Positions 18,208 to 27,838 of a DNA stretch of 64,000 bases are shown one piece after another. The DNA comes from Trichocoleus desertorum ATA4-8-CV12 (lineage in GTDB: Bacteria; Cyanobacteriota; Cyanobacteriia; FACHB-46). The DNA lies in NCBI GenBank assembly GCA_019358975.1, contig JAHHIL010000018.1, forward strand, positions 33,952 through 97,951. Reading direction: 5' to 3'. The translations under genes and the position numbers were made by a program. Positions within the stretch are counted from its first letter, which is position 1, and each line of letters begins with the position of its first letter. Under the pieces are notes generated by a model, which saw nothing but the letters and a program-made list of their open reading frames with translations, did no database searches and had not been told where the DNA came from.

Positions 18208-21200
18208 ATGGCTTTTTCGTCAATTATTCGTGCCCTTGGGCGATCGCCCCTCACCACCGAGCTGTTAACCAAACTAAAACAGCAACAAGTCCTGAGGCTC
18301 AACGGTGTGTCTCGCATTCCCAAGGGCTTGGTAGCCTCTGCTTTGGCCCAAACTGGCCCCCGCAACTTGTTAGTGATCACTGCAACCCTAGAAGAAGCGG
18401 GACGCTGGACTGCCCAATTGGAAGCGATGGGCTGGCAAACGGTTCATTTCTACCCCACCTCCGAAGGGTCTCCCTACGAACCCTTTGATTTAGAGTCGGA
18501 GATGGCTTGGGGCCAGCTACAAGTCCTAGCGGATCTAGTGGGCAGTCAAACGGCTAGTAGTAATGGCAATGGCAACGGTAATGGAGATAGTCCAGGCACC
18601 GAGACGGGTCGAACGGCGATCGTTGCTACAGAACGAGCCTTACAGCCCCACTTACCTCCGGTTGAAGCTTTCCGCCCCTACTGCCTCACGCTACAAAGAG
18701 GCACAGAAGTTGACCTCAACGCCTTTAGCAACGAACTGACTCGCTTAGGATACGAGCGCGTTTCCCTGGTAGAAACTGAAGGTCAGTGGAGCCGTCGGGG
18801 AGACATTGTGGATGTGTTTCCTGTCGCCGCCGAACTTCCGGTGCGTTTGGAATGGTTTGGCGACGAACTCGACAAGATGCGCGAATTCGACCCTGCAACT
18901 CAGCGATCGCTCGACTCAATCAACCGTCTCGTTCTCACGCCTACCAGTTTTAGCCCGATTGTGAGATCTGCGTTCACAGGCGAGAAAGCAACGGCACTGA
19001 AAACCTATCTCAACTCCGCTGATCAAGAGAAATTTGAGCAAGACCAACCCTTAGCAGGTCTGCGTCGTTTTCTAGGTTTAGCCTTCGACCAACCCGCCTC
19101 CCTTCTTGATTACTTACCCGAAAACACCCTAATCGCTCTAGATGAACCGGAGCAGTGCCGCGCTCATGGCGATCGCTGGTTTGAGCATGTGGAGGAGCAG
19201 TGGAGGGAGGAAGGAGGAAAGGGGAAGGATGAAGGAGGAGGGATGAAGGATGAAGGAGGAGGGATGTTCGCCCCTAGCGTTCCCGAAGGGTGGGATGAAG
19301 GGGCAGCCTCTCTTTTGCCGAAGATCCATCGTTCCTTTGAAACCTCACTCGCGGAAGTGGAATGTTTCGATCGCCTCTATCTCTCAGAACTGGTAGAAGA
19401 AGTTGCAGGGGCTGCTCCATCTCTCAATCTTGCCAGCCGCCCGGTTAATGCCACTCCGCACCAGTTTGGTAAGTTGGCGGAGACGATTCGAGGGGAGCGC
19501 GATCGCGGTTTCTCGGTGTGGCTAGTGTCAGCGCAGCCGTCGCGATCGGTGTCGTTATTACAGGAGCACGATTGTCCGGCGCAGTTTGTCCCGAATCCTA
19601 GAGATTTTCCCGCGATCGAGAAACTTCAGATTCAGCGGGTGCCTGTAGCAGTAAAGTATTCGGGCCTCGCGGAGATTGAAGGGTTTGTTTTACCGACCTT
19701 CCGCTTGGTAGTCGTTACCGACCGAGAGTTTTTTGGTCAGCACACCCTGACAACCCCCAGCTATGTGCGGAAGCGACGACGGGCGGCCTCTAAGCAAGTT
19801 GACCCAAATAAGCTGCAACCGGGGGATTTTGTCGTCCATAAAAGCCACGGTGTTGGCAAGTTCCTGAAATTAGAGAGCTTGACGATCAACCATGAAACCC
19901 GTGAGTACTTGGTGTTGCAGTATGCCGATGGTTTGTTGCGGGTGGCAGCAGATCAAGTCGGGTCGCTGTCTCGGTTCCGAGGGGCTGGGGATGCGGTGCC
20001 AGAGCTGAACAAAATGTCCAGCAAGGCTTGGGAGAAGACCAAGAGCAAGGTTCGCAAGTCAATCAAGAAGTTGGCGGTGGATTTGCTGCAACTATACGCC
20101 CAGCGATCGCAACAGCAAGGCTTCACCTACCCCACAGACATGCCTTGGCAGCAAGAAATGGAGGATTCTTTCCCCTACCAACCCACTCCTGATCAGCTCA
20201 AAGCGACGCAAGATGTCAAGCGGGACATGGAGAATTCTCGCCCGATGGACCGCCTGGTTTGTGGAGATGTGGGCTTTGGTAAAACCGAAGTGGCAATTCG
20301 AGCCATCTTCAAGGCAGTCACAGCAGGTAAACAAGTTGCGCTATTGGCTCCCACGACAATCTTGACGCAGCAGCACTACCACACACTCAAGGAACGATTT
20401 GCCCCTTACCCCATCCAAGTAGGTCTGCTAAATCGCTTCCGCACCGCCGACGAAAGACGGCAGATTCAGCAACGTTTAGCCACCGGAGAGCTAGATATTG
20501 TCGTGGGCACCCATCAACTCTTGGGTAAAGGCGTTGCCTTCCGAGATCTAGGCTTGCTGGTAGTGGATGAGGAACAACGGTTTGGGGTGAATCAGAAGGA
20601 GAAGATTAAAAGCCTGAGAACCCAAGTGGATGTGCTGACGCTCAGCGCTACACCGATTCCCCGGACGCTTTATATGGCGCTGTCTGGAGTGCGAGAAATG
20701 AGCTTAATCACGACTCCACCGCCTTCTCGCCGTCCGATCAAAACTCACTTGTCTCCTTTCGACTCTGAAACGGTGCGATCGGCAATTCGCCAAGAACTCG
20801 ATCGCGGCGGTCAGATATTTTATGTGGTGCCCAGGGTGGAGGGGATTGAGGAAACTTCCACTAAAATCCGCGACATGGTGCCAGGGGCAAGGCTAGCGAT
20901 CGCTCACGGTCAAATGCCAGAGGCAGAACTAGAATCCACCATGCTCACCTTCAGCAATGGGGACGCGGATATTCTCCTCTGTACCACAATTATCGAATCG
21001 GGCTTGGATATTCCACGGGTGAACACCATCTTGATTGAGGATGCTCAGCGCTTTGGCTTGTCGCAGCTATATCAGTTGCGGGGTCGTGTCGGTCGAGCGG
21101 GGATTCAAGCCCATGCCTGGTTGCTCTATCCCAAGCAAAGCCAGCTTTCTGATACGGCTCGTCAGCGTTTACGAGCGATTCAGGAGTTTACGCAGCTCGG

Positions 21201-21828
21201 TTCTGGCTATCAGCTCGCCATGCGGGATATGGAGATTCGCGGCGTGGGTAATTTGTTAGGGGCAGAGCAGTCGGGTCAGATGGACGCGATCGGGTTCGAT
21301 CTCTATATGGAGATGTTGGAGGAATCGATTCGGGAGATTCGCGGCCAAGAGATTCCCAAGGTGGACGATACGCAAATCGATCTCAGTGTGACTGCCTTTA
21401 TTCCGGCTGATTACATCCCCGATCTGGATCAGAAGATGAGTGCGTATCGGGCGGTGGCTTCAGCCAGTACGAAGGCTGAGTTGATGCAAACGGCGGCAGA
21501 ATGGAGCGATCGCTATGGTGCAATTCCGCCCGCAGCTCTGCAATTAATTCGGATTGTGGAGCTGAAACAAATTGCTAAGAAGTTAGGTTTCTCGCGGATC
21601 AAGCCAGAGGGTAATCAGCATGTGGTGCTAGAAACGCCAATGGAGGAGCCTGCTTGGAATCTGCTCAAGGCGAATCTGCCCGATCATCTGCAATCTCGCT
21701 TTGTCTATACGTCGGGTAAGGTAACGATACGAGGTTTAGGGGTGTTGGGTGTGGAGCAGCAGTTGGCGAATTTGATTGATTGGTTGAGGCGGATGCAGGG
21801 GGCTTTACCGGAGCCTGCTTTGGTTTAG
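18208..21828 (+). CDS. mfd: Transcription-repair coupling factor Mfd
   Basis: Mfd removes RNA polymerase stalled at DNA lesions and recruits UvrA for nucleotide excision repair. It is 1206 residues, a little longer than usual. Domains: UvrB-like N-terminal part (about 1-400), RNAP-interaction domain (about 530-620; [21 protein letters not shown]), SF2 translocase (about 650-1010) with Walker [12 protein letters not shown], motif II DEEQRFG, motif [12 protein letters not shown], and motif [10 protein letters not shown], and the C-terminal TRCF domain (about 1050-1190). Two species-specific insertions lie in the N-terminal part: an Asn-Gly run (residues 116-122) and a Gly/Glu/Met-rich stretch from a minisatellite (about 329-365). 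The enzyme should be functional. Confidence 0.97.
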   Translation: MAFSSIIRALGRSPLTTELLTKLKQQQVLRLNGVSRIPKGLVASALAQTGPRNLLVITATLEEAGRWTAQLEAMGWQTVHFYPTSEGSPYEPFDLESEMAWGQLQVLADLVGSQTASSNGNGNGNGDSPGTETGRTAIVATERALQPHLPPVEAFRPYCLTLQRGTEVDLNAFSNELTRLGYERVSLVETEGQWSRRGDIVDVFPVAAELPVRLEWFGDELDKMREFDPATQRSLDSINRLVLTPTSFSPIVRSAFTGEKATALKTYLNSADQEKFEQDQPLAGLRRFLGLAFDQPASLLDYLPENTLIALDEPEQCRAHGDRWFEHVEEQWREEGGKGKDEGGGMKDEGGGMFAPSVPEGWDEGAASLLPKIHRSFETSLAEVECFDRLYLSELVEEVAGAAPSLNLASRPVNATPHQFGKLAETIRGERDRGFSVWLVSAQPSRSVSLLQEHDCPAQFVPNPRDFPAIEKLQIQRVPVAVKYSGLAEIEGFVLPTFRLVVVTDREFFGQHTLTTPSYVRKRRRAASKQVDPNKLQPGDFVVHKSHGVGKFLKLESLTINHETREYLVLQYADGLLRVAADQVGSLSRFRGAGDAVPELNKMSSKAWEKTKSKVRKSIKKLAVDLLQLYAQRSQQQGFTYPTDMPWQQEMEDSFPYQPTPDQLKATQDVKRDMENSRPMDRLVCGDVGFGKTEVAIRAIFKAVTAGKQVALLAPTTILTQQHYHTLKERFAPYPIQVGLLNRFRTADERRQIQQRLATGELDIVVGTHQLLGKGVAFRDLGLLVVDEEQRFGVNQKEKIKSLRTQVDVLTLSATPIPRTLYMALSGVREMSLITTPPPSRRPIKTHLSPFDSETVRSAIRQELDRGGQIFYVVPRVEGIEETSTKIRDMVPGARLAIAHGQMPEAELESTMLTFSNGDADILLCTTIIESGLDIPRVNTILIEDAQRFGLSQLYQLRGRVGRAGIQAHAWLLYPKQSQLSDTARQRLRAIQEFTQLGSGYQLAMRDMEIRGVGNLLGAEQSGQMDAIGFDLYMEMLEESIREIRGQEIPKVDDTQIDLSVTAFIPADYIPDLDQKMSAYRAVASASTKAELMQTAAEWSDRYGAIPPAALQLIRIVELKQIAKKLGFSRIKPEGNQHVVLETPMEEPAWNLLKANLPDHLQSRFVYTSGKVTIRGLGVLGVEQQLANLIDWLRRMQGALPEPALV
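19192..19302 (+). repeat. GGATGAAGGA minisatellite inside mfd
   Basis: A purine-rich block of GGATGAAGGAGG-type units inserted in frame in mfd, in the gap between the conserved [10 protein letters not shown] and LPKIHRSF segments. The same type of sequence occurs between genes in cyanobacteria, and a short tract of GGATGAGGGATGAAGG lies at 36506-36530 after the second DUF928 gene. Confidence 0.75.
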
Positions 21829-21844
21829 TTATTGGCTTGGTTAA

Positions 21845-21930
21845 GCCCAAAGCTTGGGGGCACTTGCCCCCAAACCCCCGCTGAGGAACGGTTGCGTCCC
21901 CCAGACCCCCTCCAAATGAGTCTAGCTATG
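21845..21930. repeat. C-rich repeat downstream of mfd
   Basis: A C-rich block after mfd containing the palindrome TTGGGGGCA-CT-TGCCCCCAA (21854-21873) followed by CCCCC runs. It can form a stable hairpin in the mfd transcript but lacks a T tract, so it is not a standard terminator. The sequence type is common as a dispersed repeat in cyanobacterial spacers (general knowledge, not tested). Confidence 0.5.
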
Positions 21931-21996
21931 GGTGTTTCGATGTTTGGGCTGTAGTAGCTGTTGGCTCTTGCTTCCTGACTCCTGATTTCTGACTCC

Positions 21997-22533
21997 TCAC
22001 TTCTTTTCACACCGGGGATCGTAATAAAGCTGAATGAAGTCGGCGAATTGTTTGTAGCCCATGCGGGTGAAGCTGGTGGCAATGCCGTCTCCTAGGCAGT
22101 ATTGGTAGTCGTAGATGGTGGTGTTGCCTGTGAACTGGGTTGATAGTTCCTGCCAAGTGGGGGGTTGGTAGCCAAAAACGAATTGGAAGAATTTGGCGGC
22201 TTCTGCTTGGTCGTAGGTGAAGTCGTCAACGTTGGGATTGGCAGCTACGTTCAGGTTGATGTATTTGGCGCGGTTATTGACGAAGGTAATTGACCACGCA
22301 GTTTGAGGAAATTGAGGAAACAGTTGGCGCAACTGAGTGGCGGAGTAAGTATAAGTAACGCCATCTGGAGTGGTAAGGCGAGTCTGATGGCGGCCAAAGG
22401 TGCGCTCAATAGTTTGAGGGGTTTGATTCAGCACGGGTTGGCCTGCTCTAGCCGAGCCTACAAAGAGACTTGCTAGGGCTAGCCCGCTTAGAGCTAAGCC
22501 ACAAAAAAAGGTACGAGTCACAGCGATCGCCAT
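21997..22533 (-). CDS. Unknown exported protein
   Basis: A 178-residue protein with a clear Sec signal peptide (residues 1-30; hydrophobic core CGLALSGLALASLFVGS, cleavage after ARA) and a mature domain of about 148 residues rich in Tyr, Phe, Gln and Asn. Two Cys (in QYCLGDG and DPRCEKK) could form a disulfide in the periplasm. I do not recognise the family. It is convergent with mfd and divergent from miaB; its promoter should lie in the AT-rich 22534-22730 segment. Confidence 0.85.
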   Translation of the reverse strand: MAIAVTRTFFCGLALSGLALASLFVGSARAGQPVLNQTPQTIERTFGRHQTRLTTPDGVTYTYSATQLRQLFPQFPQTAWSITFVNNRAKYINLNVAANPNVDDFTYDQAEAAKFFQFVFGYQPPTWQELSTQFTGNTTIYDYQYCLGDGIATSFTRMGYKQFADFIQLYYDPRCEKK

Positions 22534-22769
22534 AGCAGATTAAAACCTGATAACTATAGAAATTTGATTAAGGTCTCATCACAGAAATTAAGACCCAATA
22601 CAAGTTTAAAAGGTTTCTATTGCGTCATTTTTCACACCCTCAACTGGATAAAAACTTTCTAAGTTCATTGAACTTAAAGTCATATTATTGATTTCTATTC
22701 CCAGGCAGAGCGACGACAAAAATTTATAATGAAGGTTTGACACTTGTTATCCTTGGCCTGTAGCTTCCT

Positions 22770-24128
22770 ATGACCACCTCTTCTCGCCGCTATCACATCA
22801 CTACTTTTGGTTGTCAGATGAATAAGGCTGACTCCGAGCGCATGGCTGGCATCTTAGAAGACATGGGCTTTCAGTGGTCAGAGGACCCGAATGAGGCCAG
22901 TCTCATTCTCTATAACACCTGCACGATTCGAGATAACGCAGAACAAAAAGTTTATTCCTACTTAGGTCGGCAAGCTCGCAGGAAACATGAGCAGCCTGAC
23001 TTGACCTTAGTGGTAGCGGGTTGTGTGGCTCAGCAAGAAGGCGAATCCCTGTTACGGCGGGTGCCAGAACTGGATCTAGTAATGGGACCCCAGCATGCCA
23101 ACCGCTTACAAGATCTCCTAGAGCAAGTCTTCAGTGGCAATCAGGTGGTAGCGACAGAAGCTGTCCATATTTTTGAGGACATTACTAAGCCCCGACGCGA
23201 CAGTAAAGTGACTGCTTGGGTGAATGTAATCTATGGCTGCAACGAACGCTGCACTTACTGTGTAGTTCCTGGAGTCCGAGGCATTGAACAGTCTCGTACC
23301 CCCGAAGCAATCCGAGCTGAAATTGAGGAACTAGGGCGGCAAGGATACAAAGAAATTACGCTGTTGGGTCAAAACATTGATGCTTACGGGCGCGATCTGC
23401 CTGGGGCCACTCCCGAAGGTCGGCATCAACATACCCTCACCGATCTCCTCTACTATGTGCATGATGTTCCTAGCATTGAGCGGATTCGCTTTGCCACGAG
23501 CCATCCCCGCTACTTTACGGAGCGCTTAATCAAGGCTTGTGCCGAGCTGCCAAAAGTTTGTGAGCACTTCCACATCCCCTTCCAGTCTGGAGATAATGAA
23601 GTTCTCAAGGCCATGTCTCGCGGCTACACCCAAGAAAAATACCGTCGCATCATCGACACGATTCGCAGCTATATGCCCGACGCCTCGATTAGTGCCGATG
23701 CGATCGTGGCCTTTCCCGGTGAGACCGAAGCGCAATTTGAGAATACCCTGAAGCTGGTCGATGAGATTGGCTTTGACTTACTCAACACAGCCGCTTACTC
23801 GCCACGCCCTGGCACTCCTGCGGCCATTTGGGACAACCAACTCAGCGAGGAAGTCAAGAGCGATCGCCTGCAACGCCTTAATCATCTAGTCAACACCAAA
23901 GCCGCCGAGCGATCGCAGCGCTACCTAGGCCGCATCGAAGAAGTCTTGGTAGAAGATCAAAATGGCAAAGATCCCACGCAAGTCATGGGTCGCACCCGTG
24001 GCAACCGTCTCACCTTCTTCCCTGGTGACATCAACACGCTCAAAGGCCAGGTTGTTCAAGTCAAAATCACTGAAGTGCGAGCTTTCAGCCTGACGGGTCA
24101 ACCTGTCGTGCCCGCTGTTTGCGCTTAG
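22770..24128 (+). CDS. miaB: tRNA-2-methylthio-N6-dimethylallyladenosine synthase MiaB
   Basis: A radical-SAM methylthiotransferase converting i6A37 to ms2i6A37 in tRNAs that read UNN codons. It has 452 residues. The N-terminal UPF0004 domain holds the three auxiliary-cluster Cys: [12 protein letters not shown] (Cys15), [11 protein letters not shown] and [10 protein letters not shown]. The radical-SAM motif is CNERCTYC, within [16 protein letters not shown]. The C-terminal TRAM domain (about 375-450) includes [23 protein letters not shown]. All catalytic features are present. The stop lies 10 bp before the first of two 36-nt hairpin repeats. Confidence 0.97.
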   Translation: MTTSSRRYHITTFGCQMNKADSERMAGILEDMGFQWSEDPNEASLILYNTCTIRDNAEQKVYSYLGRQARRKHEQPDLTLVVAGCVAQQEGESLLRRVPELDLVMGPQHANRLQDLLEQVFSGNQVVATEAVHIFEDITKPRRDSKVTAWVNVIYGCNERCTYCVVPGVRGIEQSRTPEAIRAEIEELGRQGYKEITLLGQNIDAYGRDLPGATPEGRHQHTLTDLLYYVHDVPSIERIRFATSHPRYFTERLIKACAELPKVCEHFHIPFQSGDNEVLKAMSRGYTQEKYRRIIDTIRSYMPDASISADAIVAFPGETEAQFENTLKLVDEIGFDLLNTAAYSPRPGTPAAIWDNQLSEEVKSDRLQRLNHLVNTKAAERSQRYLGRIEEVLVEDQNGKDPTQVMGRTRGNRLTFFPGDINTLKGQVVQVKITEVRAFSLTGQPVVPAVCA

Positions 24129-24137
24129 CTAGCGACG

Positions 24138-24173
24138 GAAGCCCCGCGCTGTACTTGAAAAGTTAGCGTCGGG
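24138..24173 (+). repeat. 36-nt hairpin repeat, copy 1
   Basis: A 36-nt sequence starting GAAGCCCCGCGCTGTA and ending AGCGTCGGG, which folds as CCCG/CGGG, CGCT/AGCG and ACTT/AAGT around a short loop. Copy 2, of identical length, lies 484 bp downstream. The layout resembles the hairpins near the right ends of cyanobacterial IS200/IS605 elements (recalled resemblance). Confidence 0.6.
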
Positions 24174-24280
24174 ATAGGGAGTCCGGCGATGAGGAGTCTC
24201 ACCCCGAACGATGCCACAGGCGGGTGGAGTAGGTGAGCGACGAATCGCCAATCTATCGAGCAAATAAAAGGCTTGAAGTC

Positions 24281-24309
24281 TTTTCATGGCAAGGATTTCA
24301 GGGTATAAT
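24281..24309 (+). promoter_or_regulatory. Predicted promoter of structured locus
   Basis: TTTTCA (24281-24286), a 17-bp spacer, and a perfect TATAAT -10 box (24304-24309). It would start a plus-strand transcript near 24316, in the region between miaB and ddl where no protein gene is found. Confidence 0.55.
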
Positions 24310-24315
24310 ACAGAT

Positions 24316-24657
24316 GGTTTAACAACCCACCTGACCGCATCGAACAGACAGGCAAACTTCAAAGTAGAGGTTCGACTCTTGCCGCAGGCAGATCGGTAGC
24401 TCAGGGAAGCTGTTTTCTCCAACTGGTCGCCATTGCGTAAATCCAAGAGAAACAAAAGCAAAAGTTATCAACCTGCGGAAGGCGGGTTGCTGCCTGGGTG
24501 GTAGGCAACTATCACGGGAGTCAGTGGGATGTGCTGTTAATACAGGCATGACCAAAACCTCCAGAAGCTGCGTCAGACCAGTACTTTGCTTGCAAGGTGG
24601 AGGCAGCGGCTGTTGAAACAGGAAGCCCGTGCTGTATTGCTTGCAATCAGCGTCGGG
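24316..24657 (+). ncRNA. Candidate structured noncoding RNA (possibly transposon-derived, OMEGA/IS605-like)
   Basis: A stretch of about 340 nt without credible coding content but with many self-complementary segments: GGCA/TGCC (24351-24354 with 24380-24383) enclosing AGAG-GTTCGA-CTCT (24366-24379), the longer-range CCGCAGG/CCTGCGG (24382-24388 with 24472-24478), a GTTGC/GCAAC hairpin near 24486-24510, and the terminal hairpin 24622-24657. A consensus -10 box sits just upstream. The GTTCGACTC loop looks like a tRNA T-arm but no tRNA can be folded. It may be a standalone guide-RNA-like remnant of an IS200/IS605 or IscB element, or a separate RNA class. No nuclease or transposase gene is present. 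Confidence 0.45.
24622..24657 (+). repeat. 36-nt hairpin repeat, copy 2
   Basis: Second copy of the GAAGCCC...CGTCGGG hairpin. It folds as CCCG/CGGG, GCTG/CAGC and ATTGC-TT-GCAAT. Loop and upper stem differ from copy 1 but pairing is preserved, which is what one expects if the structure, not the sequence, is under selection. Confidence 0.6.
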
Positions 24658-24792
24658 TACTTCACTGTCGTTGATTATCAAGCTAGCGATCGCTCATCCA
24701 GCAATCCCAAAAAATTGTTCGCAATTGCTTCTGGCAAGCCGAGGCGGGTGTGATACGCTAGCTGCGATAGATTGTGCCGGAAGGATTCAGTC

Positions 24793-25860
24793 ATGACGAA
24801 GCTGCGGGTGGGGTTGCTGTTTGGAGGTTGCTCAGGGGAGCATGAAGTTTCGATTCGTTCGGCCCGCGCGATCGCTAACGCTTTAAAGACAGAGCCAAAT
24901 CCTAGCAAGTACAAAGTGTCGCCTTTTTACATCCAAAAAGATGGCTGTTGGCAAGCTCCAGAAGTCGCTCAGTCAGTTCTAGACTCTGGTGTGCCCTTAT
25001 CTTCTGAGGAAGCATCCTCAACTGCTACTCGCGCTCACCTTTGGCAATTTCCACCCCTAGCTGCCGAAATTGATGTTTGGTTTCCCATCCTCCACGGGCC
25101 TAATGGGGAAGATGGTACGATTCAGGGTTTGTTGCAGTTGATGCAAGTACCCTATGTTGGGTCAGGGGTGCTGGCTTCCTCGGTAGGAATGGACAAGATT
25201 GCCATGAAGAGCGCTTTTGCTCAGGCAGGATTGGCGCAAGTTAAATATATGACAGTCAATCGTTCGCAGGTTTGGTCGAATCCTTGTGTTTACCCGAAAC
25301 TATGCGACGAAATTGAAGCAACATTAGGTTATCCCTGTTTTGTTAAGCCTGCTAACCTAGGTTCCTCAGTCGGTATTGCTAAGGTGCGATCGCGGGCTCA
25401 ACTCGAAGCAGCGTTAGACAGTGCCGCTAGTTACGATCGCCGCTTGATTGTAGAAGCTGGAGTCGTGGCTAGAGAAGTGGAATGTGCGGTTTTAGGTAAC
25501 GATCAAGCGCAAGCTTCTATCGTAGGGGAGATCACTTACACTAGTGACTTCTACGACTATGAAACGAAATACACCGAAGGGCGAGCCGATTTGCTCATTC
25601 CTGCTCCCCTACCGGAGACGATCGCTGATCAAGTGCAAGCAATGGCCTTACAAGCATTTGCAGCAGTTGATGCAGCGGGATTAGCGCGAGTTGACTTCTT
25701 CTATGTGGAGTCTACGGGGGAAGTGTTGATTAACGAAATCAATACATTACCTGGCTTTACTGCTACTAGCATGTATCCTCAATTGTGGGCAGCTAGTGGG
25801 GTTAACTTCCCGACCCTAGTCGATCAACTGATTCAGTTCGCCTTGGAGCGACATTCTTAA
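24793..25860 (+). CDS. ddl: D-alanine--D-alanine ligase
   Basis: An ATP-grasp ligase that makes the D-Ala-D-Ala dipeptide for peptidoglycan. I choose ATG 24793 because AAGGA lies 8 nt upstream and the protein then begins [20 protein letters not shown], giving 355 residues; a TTG 21 nt upstream is also open. Landmarks: [14 protein letters not shown] (residues 12-25), [16 protein letters not shown], the ATP-grasp [19 protein letters not shown], and metal-binding [15 protein letters not shown] near the end. Length and motifs are complete. It is the only conserved gene directly downstream of the structured locus at 24316-24657. Confidence 0.97.
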   Translation: MTKLRVGLLFGGCSGEHEVSIRSARAIANALKTEPNPSKYKVSPFYIQKDGCWQAPEVAQSVLDSGVPLSSEEASSTATRAHLWQFPPLAAEIDVWFPILHGPNGEDGTIQGLLQLMQVPYVGSGVLASSVGMDKIAMKSAFAQAGLAQVKYMTVNRSQVWSNPCVYPKLCDEIEATLGYPCFVKPANLGSSVGIAKVRSRAQLEAALDSAASYDRRLIVEAGVVAREVECAVLGNDQAQASIVGEITYTSDFYDYETKYTEGRADLLIPAPLPETIADQVQAMALQAFAAVDAAGLARVDFFYVESTGEVLINEINTLPGFTATSMYPQLWAASGVNFPTLVDQLIQFALERHS

Positions 25861-25869
25861 AGCCAACTT

Positions 25870-25908
25870 CCAAATTTTTGGTTCTAATCTTTAGTTCCAA
25901 ATTTTTGG
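25870..25908 (+). repeat. Duplicated CCAAATTTTTGG hairpin after ddl
   Basis: Two identical 12-bp sequences CCAAATTTTTGG at 25870-25881 and 25897-25908, each a CCAAA/TTTGG palindrome, start 10 bp after the ddl stop. They might help end the ddl transcript, but the stems are short. Confidence 0.4.
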
Positions 25909-26010
25909 CCAGAAAGCGATCGCTTCAGTACAATCAGAGGCAAATGGGCATTCTAGCTAAAGCCTCAATCCTGACCACTTTGGACTCCCTAGCCAAGAAG
26001 TAAAGTAGCT

Positions 26011-26688
26011 ATGGTTAACCAGACTCATCCTCATCGGACTCAGCGACCGCTTTTGGACAGTACGGCACAAATCGTCCAAAAGTATCCTTTTATCCTTTGG
26101 GGAATCTCCCTAGTTCTGGTACTGCTGCTAGGAGGAGTTGCGCTTAAAAAGCTGATTTACCCTGGTCCCATTGAACCCACAGAGCCAGGAATAGCCACGG
26201 CTCCAGCAAAGCCGCAACCCCCTGAATTGGATGAGAAAGATCTCAATCTATTGCTGTTTGGAGCTGTGGCTCTTGGTTGTGCAGCAGGTTCTATCCTCAT
26301 TTCTCGACGGATTGAGCAGGGAGAATCTCGGCCCAACTCGCAACCCAATTTATCCCAGCTCAAGTCGCAACAGCGAGCGATGCTATCGCGCTCACCTGCC
26401 CCTGAGAAACGCCAGTCTGCTAAAGCGACTCGTCGTTCTAGCTCACCAACGCGGCGCAAAAAAGTGGGGACAGTGGCAGGGCAGCGATCGCAGGGTGCAA
26501 CTGCTACGGTTGTTTCCACAGAACCGATGCGGATGCGTCAGGCAGAATACGCCACAGCATCAGTGGTCATAGAACCAGTCGTCACCGTGGTTCCGGAGAA
26601 CGAAAGCCATCCGCTCGATTGGGGCGAAGCTAACTTGGCTGACATGATGGATATCCGTAAGCAGAAACCGCTTTCTTCTTTGCTCTAG
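26011..26688 (+). CDS. Unknown membrane protein with basic linker
   Basis: A 225-residue protein I do not recognise. It has two hydrophobic segments (residues 28-46, IL WGISLVLVLLLGGVAL type; and 80-97, NLLLFGAVALGCAAGSILI), a Pro-rich loop between them, then a long positively charged Ser/Arg/Lys/Gln-rich stretch (100-165) and a more acidic end. This suggests a two-helix membrane anchor with a disordered tail on one side. It lies between ddl and the tab2-like gene, all on the plus strand with gaps of about 150-175 bp. Confidence 0.8.
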   Translation: MVNQTHPHRTQRPLLDSTAQIVQKYPFILWGISLVLVLLLGGVALKKLIYPGPIEPTEPGIATAPAKPQPPELDEKDLNLLLFGAVALGCAAGSILISRRIEQGESRPNSQPNLSQLKSQQRAMLSRSPAPEKRQSAKATRRSSSPTRRKKVGTVAGQRSQGATATVVSTEPMRMRQAEYATASVVIEPVVTVVPENESHPLDWGEANLADMMDIRKQKPLSSLL

Positions 26689-26788
26689 CATCATCTATAG
26701 CCCTGGTAGAGCCCTGGAGTGTTAGCTTTTGGCAAACTCGTGCCTGTCAGAGCGATCGCTTTGCCTGCAAGTTGTCGTACCTCTCAGA

Positions 26789-26835
26789 ACCAGTGTCACC
26801 GATACTGGTAATGGAGCAGATCGTTGTTTCTGCTC
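26789..26835 (+). promoter_or_regulatory. Two hairpins in the leader of the tab2-like gene
   Basis: ACCAGT/ACTGGT (26789-26794 with 26804-26809) and GAGCAGA/TCTGCTC (26814-26820 with 26829-26835) are two perfect adjacent stem-loops ending 26 bp before the start codon. They may shape the mRNA leader. There is no T tract, so simple termination is unlikely. Confidence 0.4.
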
Positions 26836-26861
26836 TGGCTCCTTGATTTGCGGATTGCTGT

Positions 26862-27728
26862 ATGGGTACCGTTTGGGAATTAGATTTTTATTCACGTCCG
26901 ATTTTGGACGAAAGCGGCAAGAAGCTGTGGGAAATATTGGTATGTGAAAGCCCCTCAGAGGCCAACCACCAAGCCGAAACCTTTTTTCGCTACGCCCAGT
27001 ACTGCCCTAGCACCCAGGTAAACTCTTTGTGGTTGCAGGAAGCTTTGCAAAATGCGATCGCCCAAGCTCCTCAGCCCCCCGATGAGATTCACTTCTTTCG
27101 TCGTCAGATGACGAACATGATCAACAAAGCCTGCGAAGACTTAGGCATTGCTTGTGAAGTGAGCCGTCGGACATTTGCGCTCAACCATTGGTTGCAAGAG
27201 CGCGAACAAGTGGTTTATCCCGGTCATCCAGATTTTCAACCGGGGGTGAATCCGTCCGTTAGTTACGAAACTAGAACACCGCAACCCTTACCGGATGCAC
27301 TAGTGGGCCAGCAGTGGGCTTTCGTCAGCTTGGAGGCTAGCGCCTTGGCTGAGATGTCAGAGTGGGAAATTGCCTTTACCAGAGCTTTTCCGCTAGAAAT
27401 ACTCAAATTAGCGCCCGATACCAAGATTCCAGGGCTGATCATTTTTTCCTATAGAGCTTTGGCCCTAGCTGGCTGGATGTCTGGGTTAGAGTTGGCGTTT
27501 CTCAAAATGGATACTAGCGCAGCCAAACCAAGATTGTTGCTAGAAACGGGGATGAGCGATCGCTGGATTTTGGCCAATCTCGCCACACCTCAGCTACAAA
27601 TGGAAGCTCAAGGATTTGAGCAGGCCAAAGCAGCCGCACAGCAGGTGCATTTCCTGGCAGTACAGTCTGATCCGGAAGCAGAATCTTTTGCAGGCTTTTG
27701 GTTACTACAGGAACTGAATCTCGCTTAA
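26862..27728 (+). CDS. Tab2/Atab2-family RNA-binding protein
   Basis: A 288-residue protein of the Tab2/Atab2 family (formerly DUF1092). In algae and plants these proteins bind the psaB leader and are needed for translation of photosystem I (and in Arabidopsis also II) reaction-centre mRNAs; cyanobacterial members are presumed to act alike. The start MGTVWELDFYSRPILDESGKK, the block EIHFFRRQMTNMINKAC and the ending FAGFWLLQEL are family signatures. No signal or membrane segment is seen, so it is cytosolic. It may begin an operon with the pmbA-like gene 110 bp downstream. Confidence 0.93.
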   Translation: MGTVWELDFYSRPILDESGKKLWEILVCESPSEANHQAETFFRYAQYCPSTQVNSLWLQEALQNAIAQAPQPPDEIHFFRRQMTNMINKACEDLGIACEVSRRTFALNHWLQEREQVVYPGHPDFQPGVNPSVSYETRTPQPLPDALVGQQWAFVSLEASALAEMSEWEIAFTRAFPLEILKLAPDTKIPGLIIFSYRALALAGWMSGLELAFLKMDTSAAKPRLLLETGMSDRWILANLATPQLQMEAQGFEQAKAAAQQVHFLAVQSDPEAESFAGFWLLQELNLA

Positions 27729-27838
27729 ATTGGGTTCCAATCTAGCGTAAAGTGATCCCAGGTGGAAGAAGTGACGCGATTAATCAGTCACGTAAACTCT
27801 GCCTGCTTCCCAGTTAGCTTCACTCGTCCACAGATTTT

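Noticed and set aside
24366..24379. tRNA-like T-arm AGAG-GTTCGA-CTCT
   Set aside because: No matching acceptor stem, D-arm or anticodon arm can be placed around it, so it is not a tRNA or a recognisable tmRNA.
24129..24681. Two minus-strand ORFs (110 and 120 codons) between miaB and ddl
   Set aside because: They overlap each other in different frames, run through the hairpin repeats and have no domain; the structured plus-strand reading is a better explanation.
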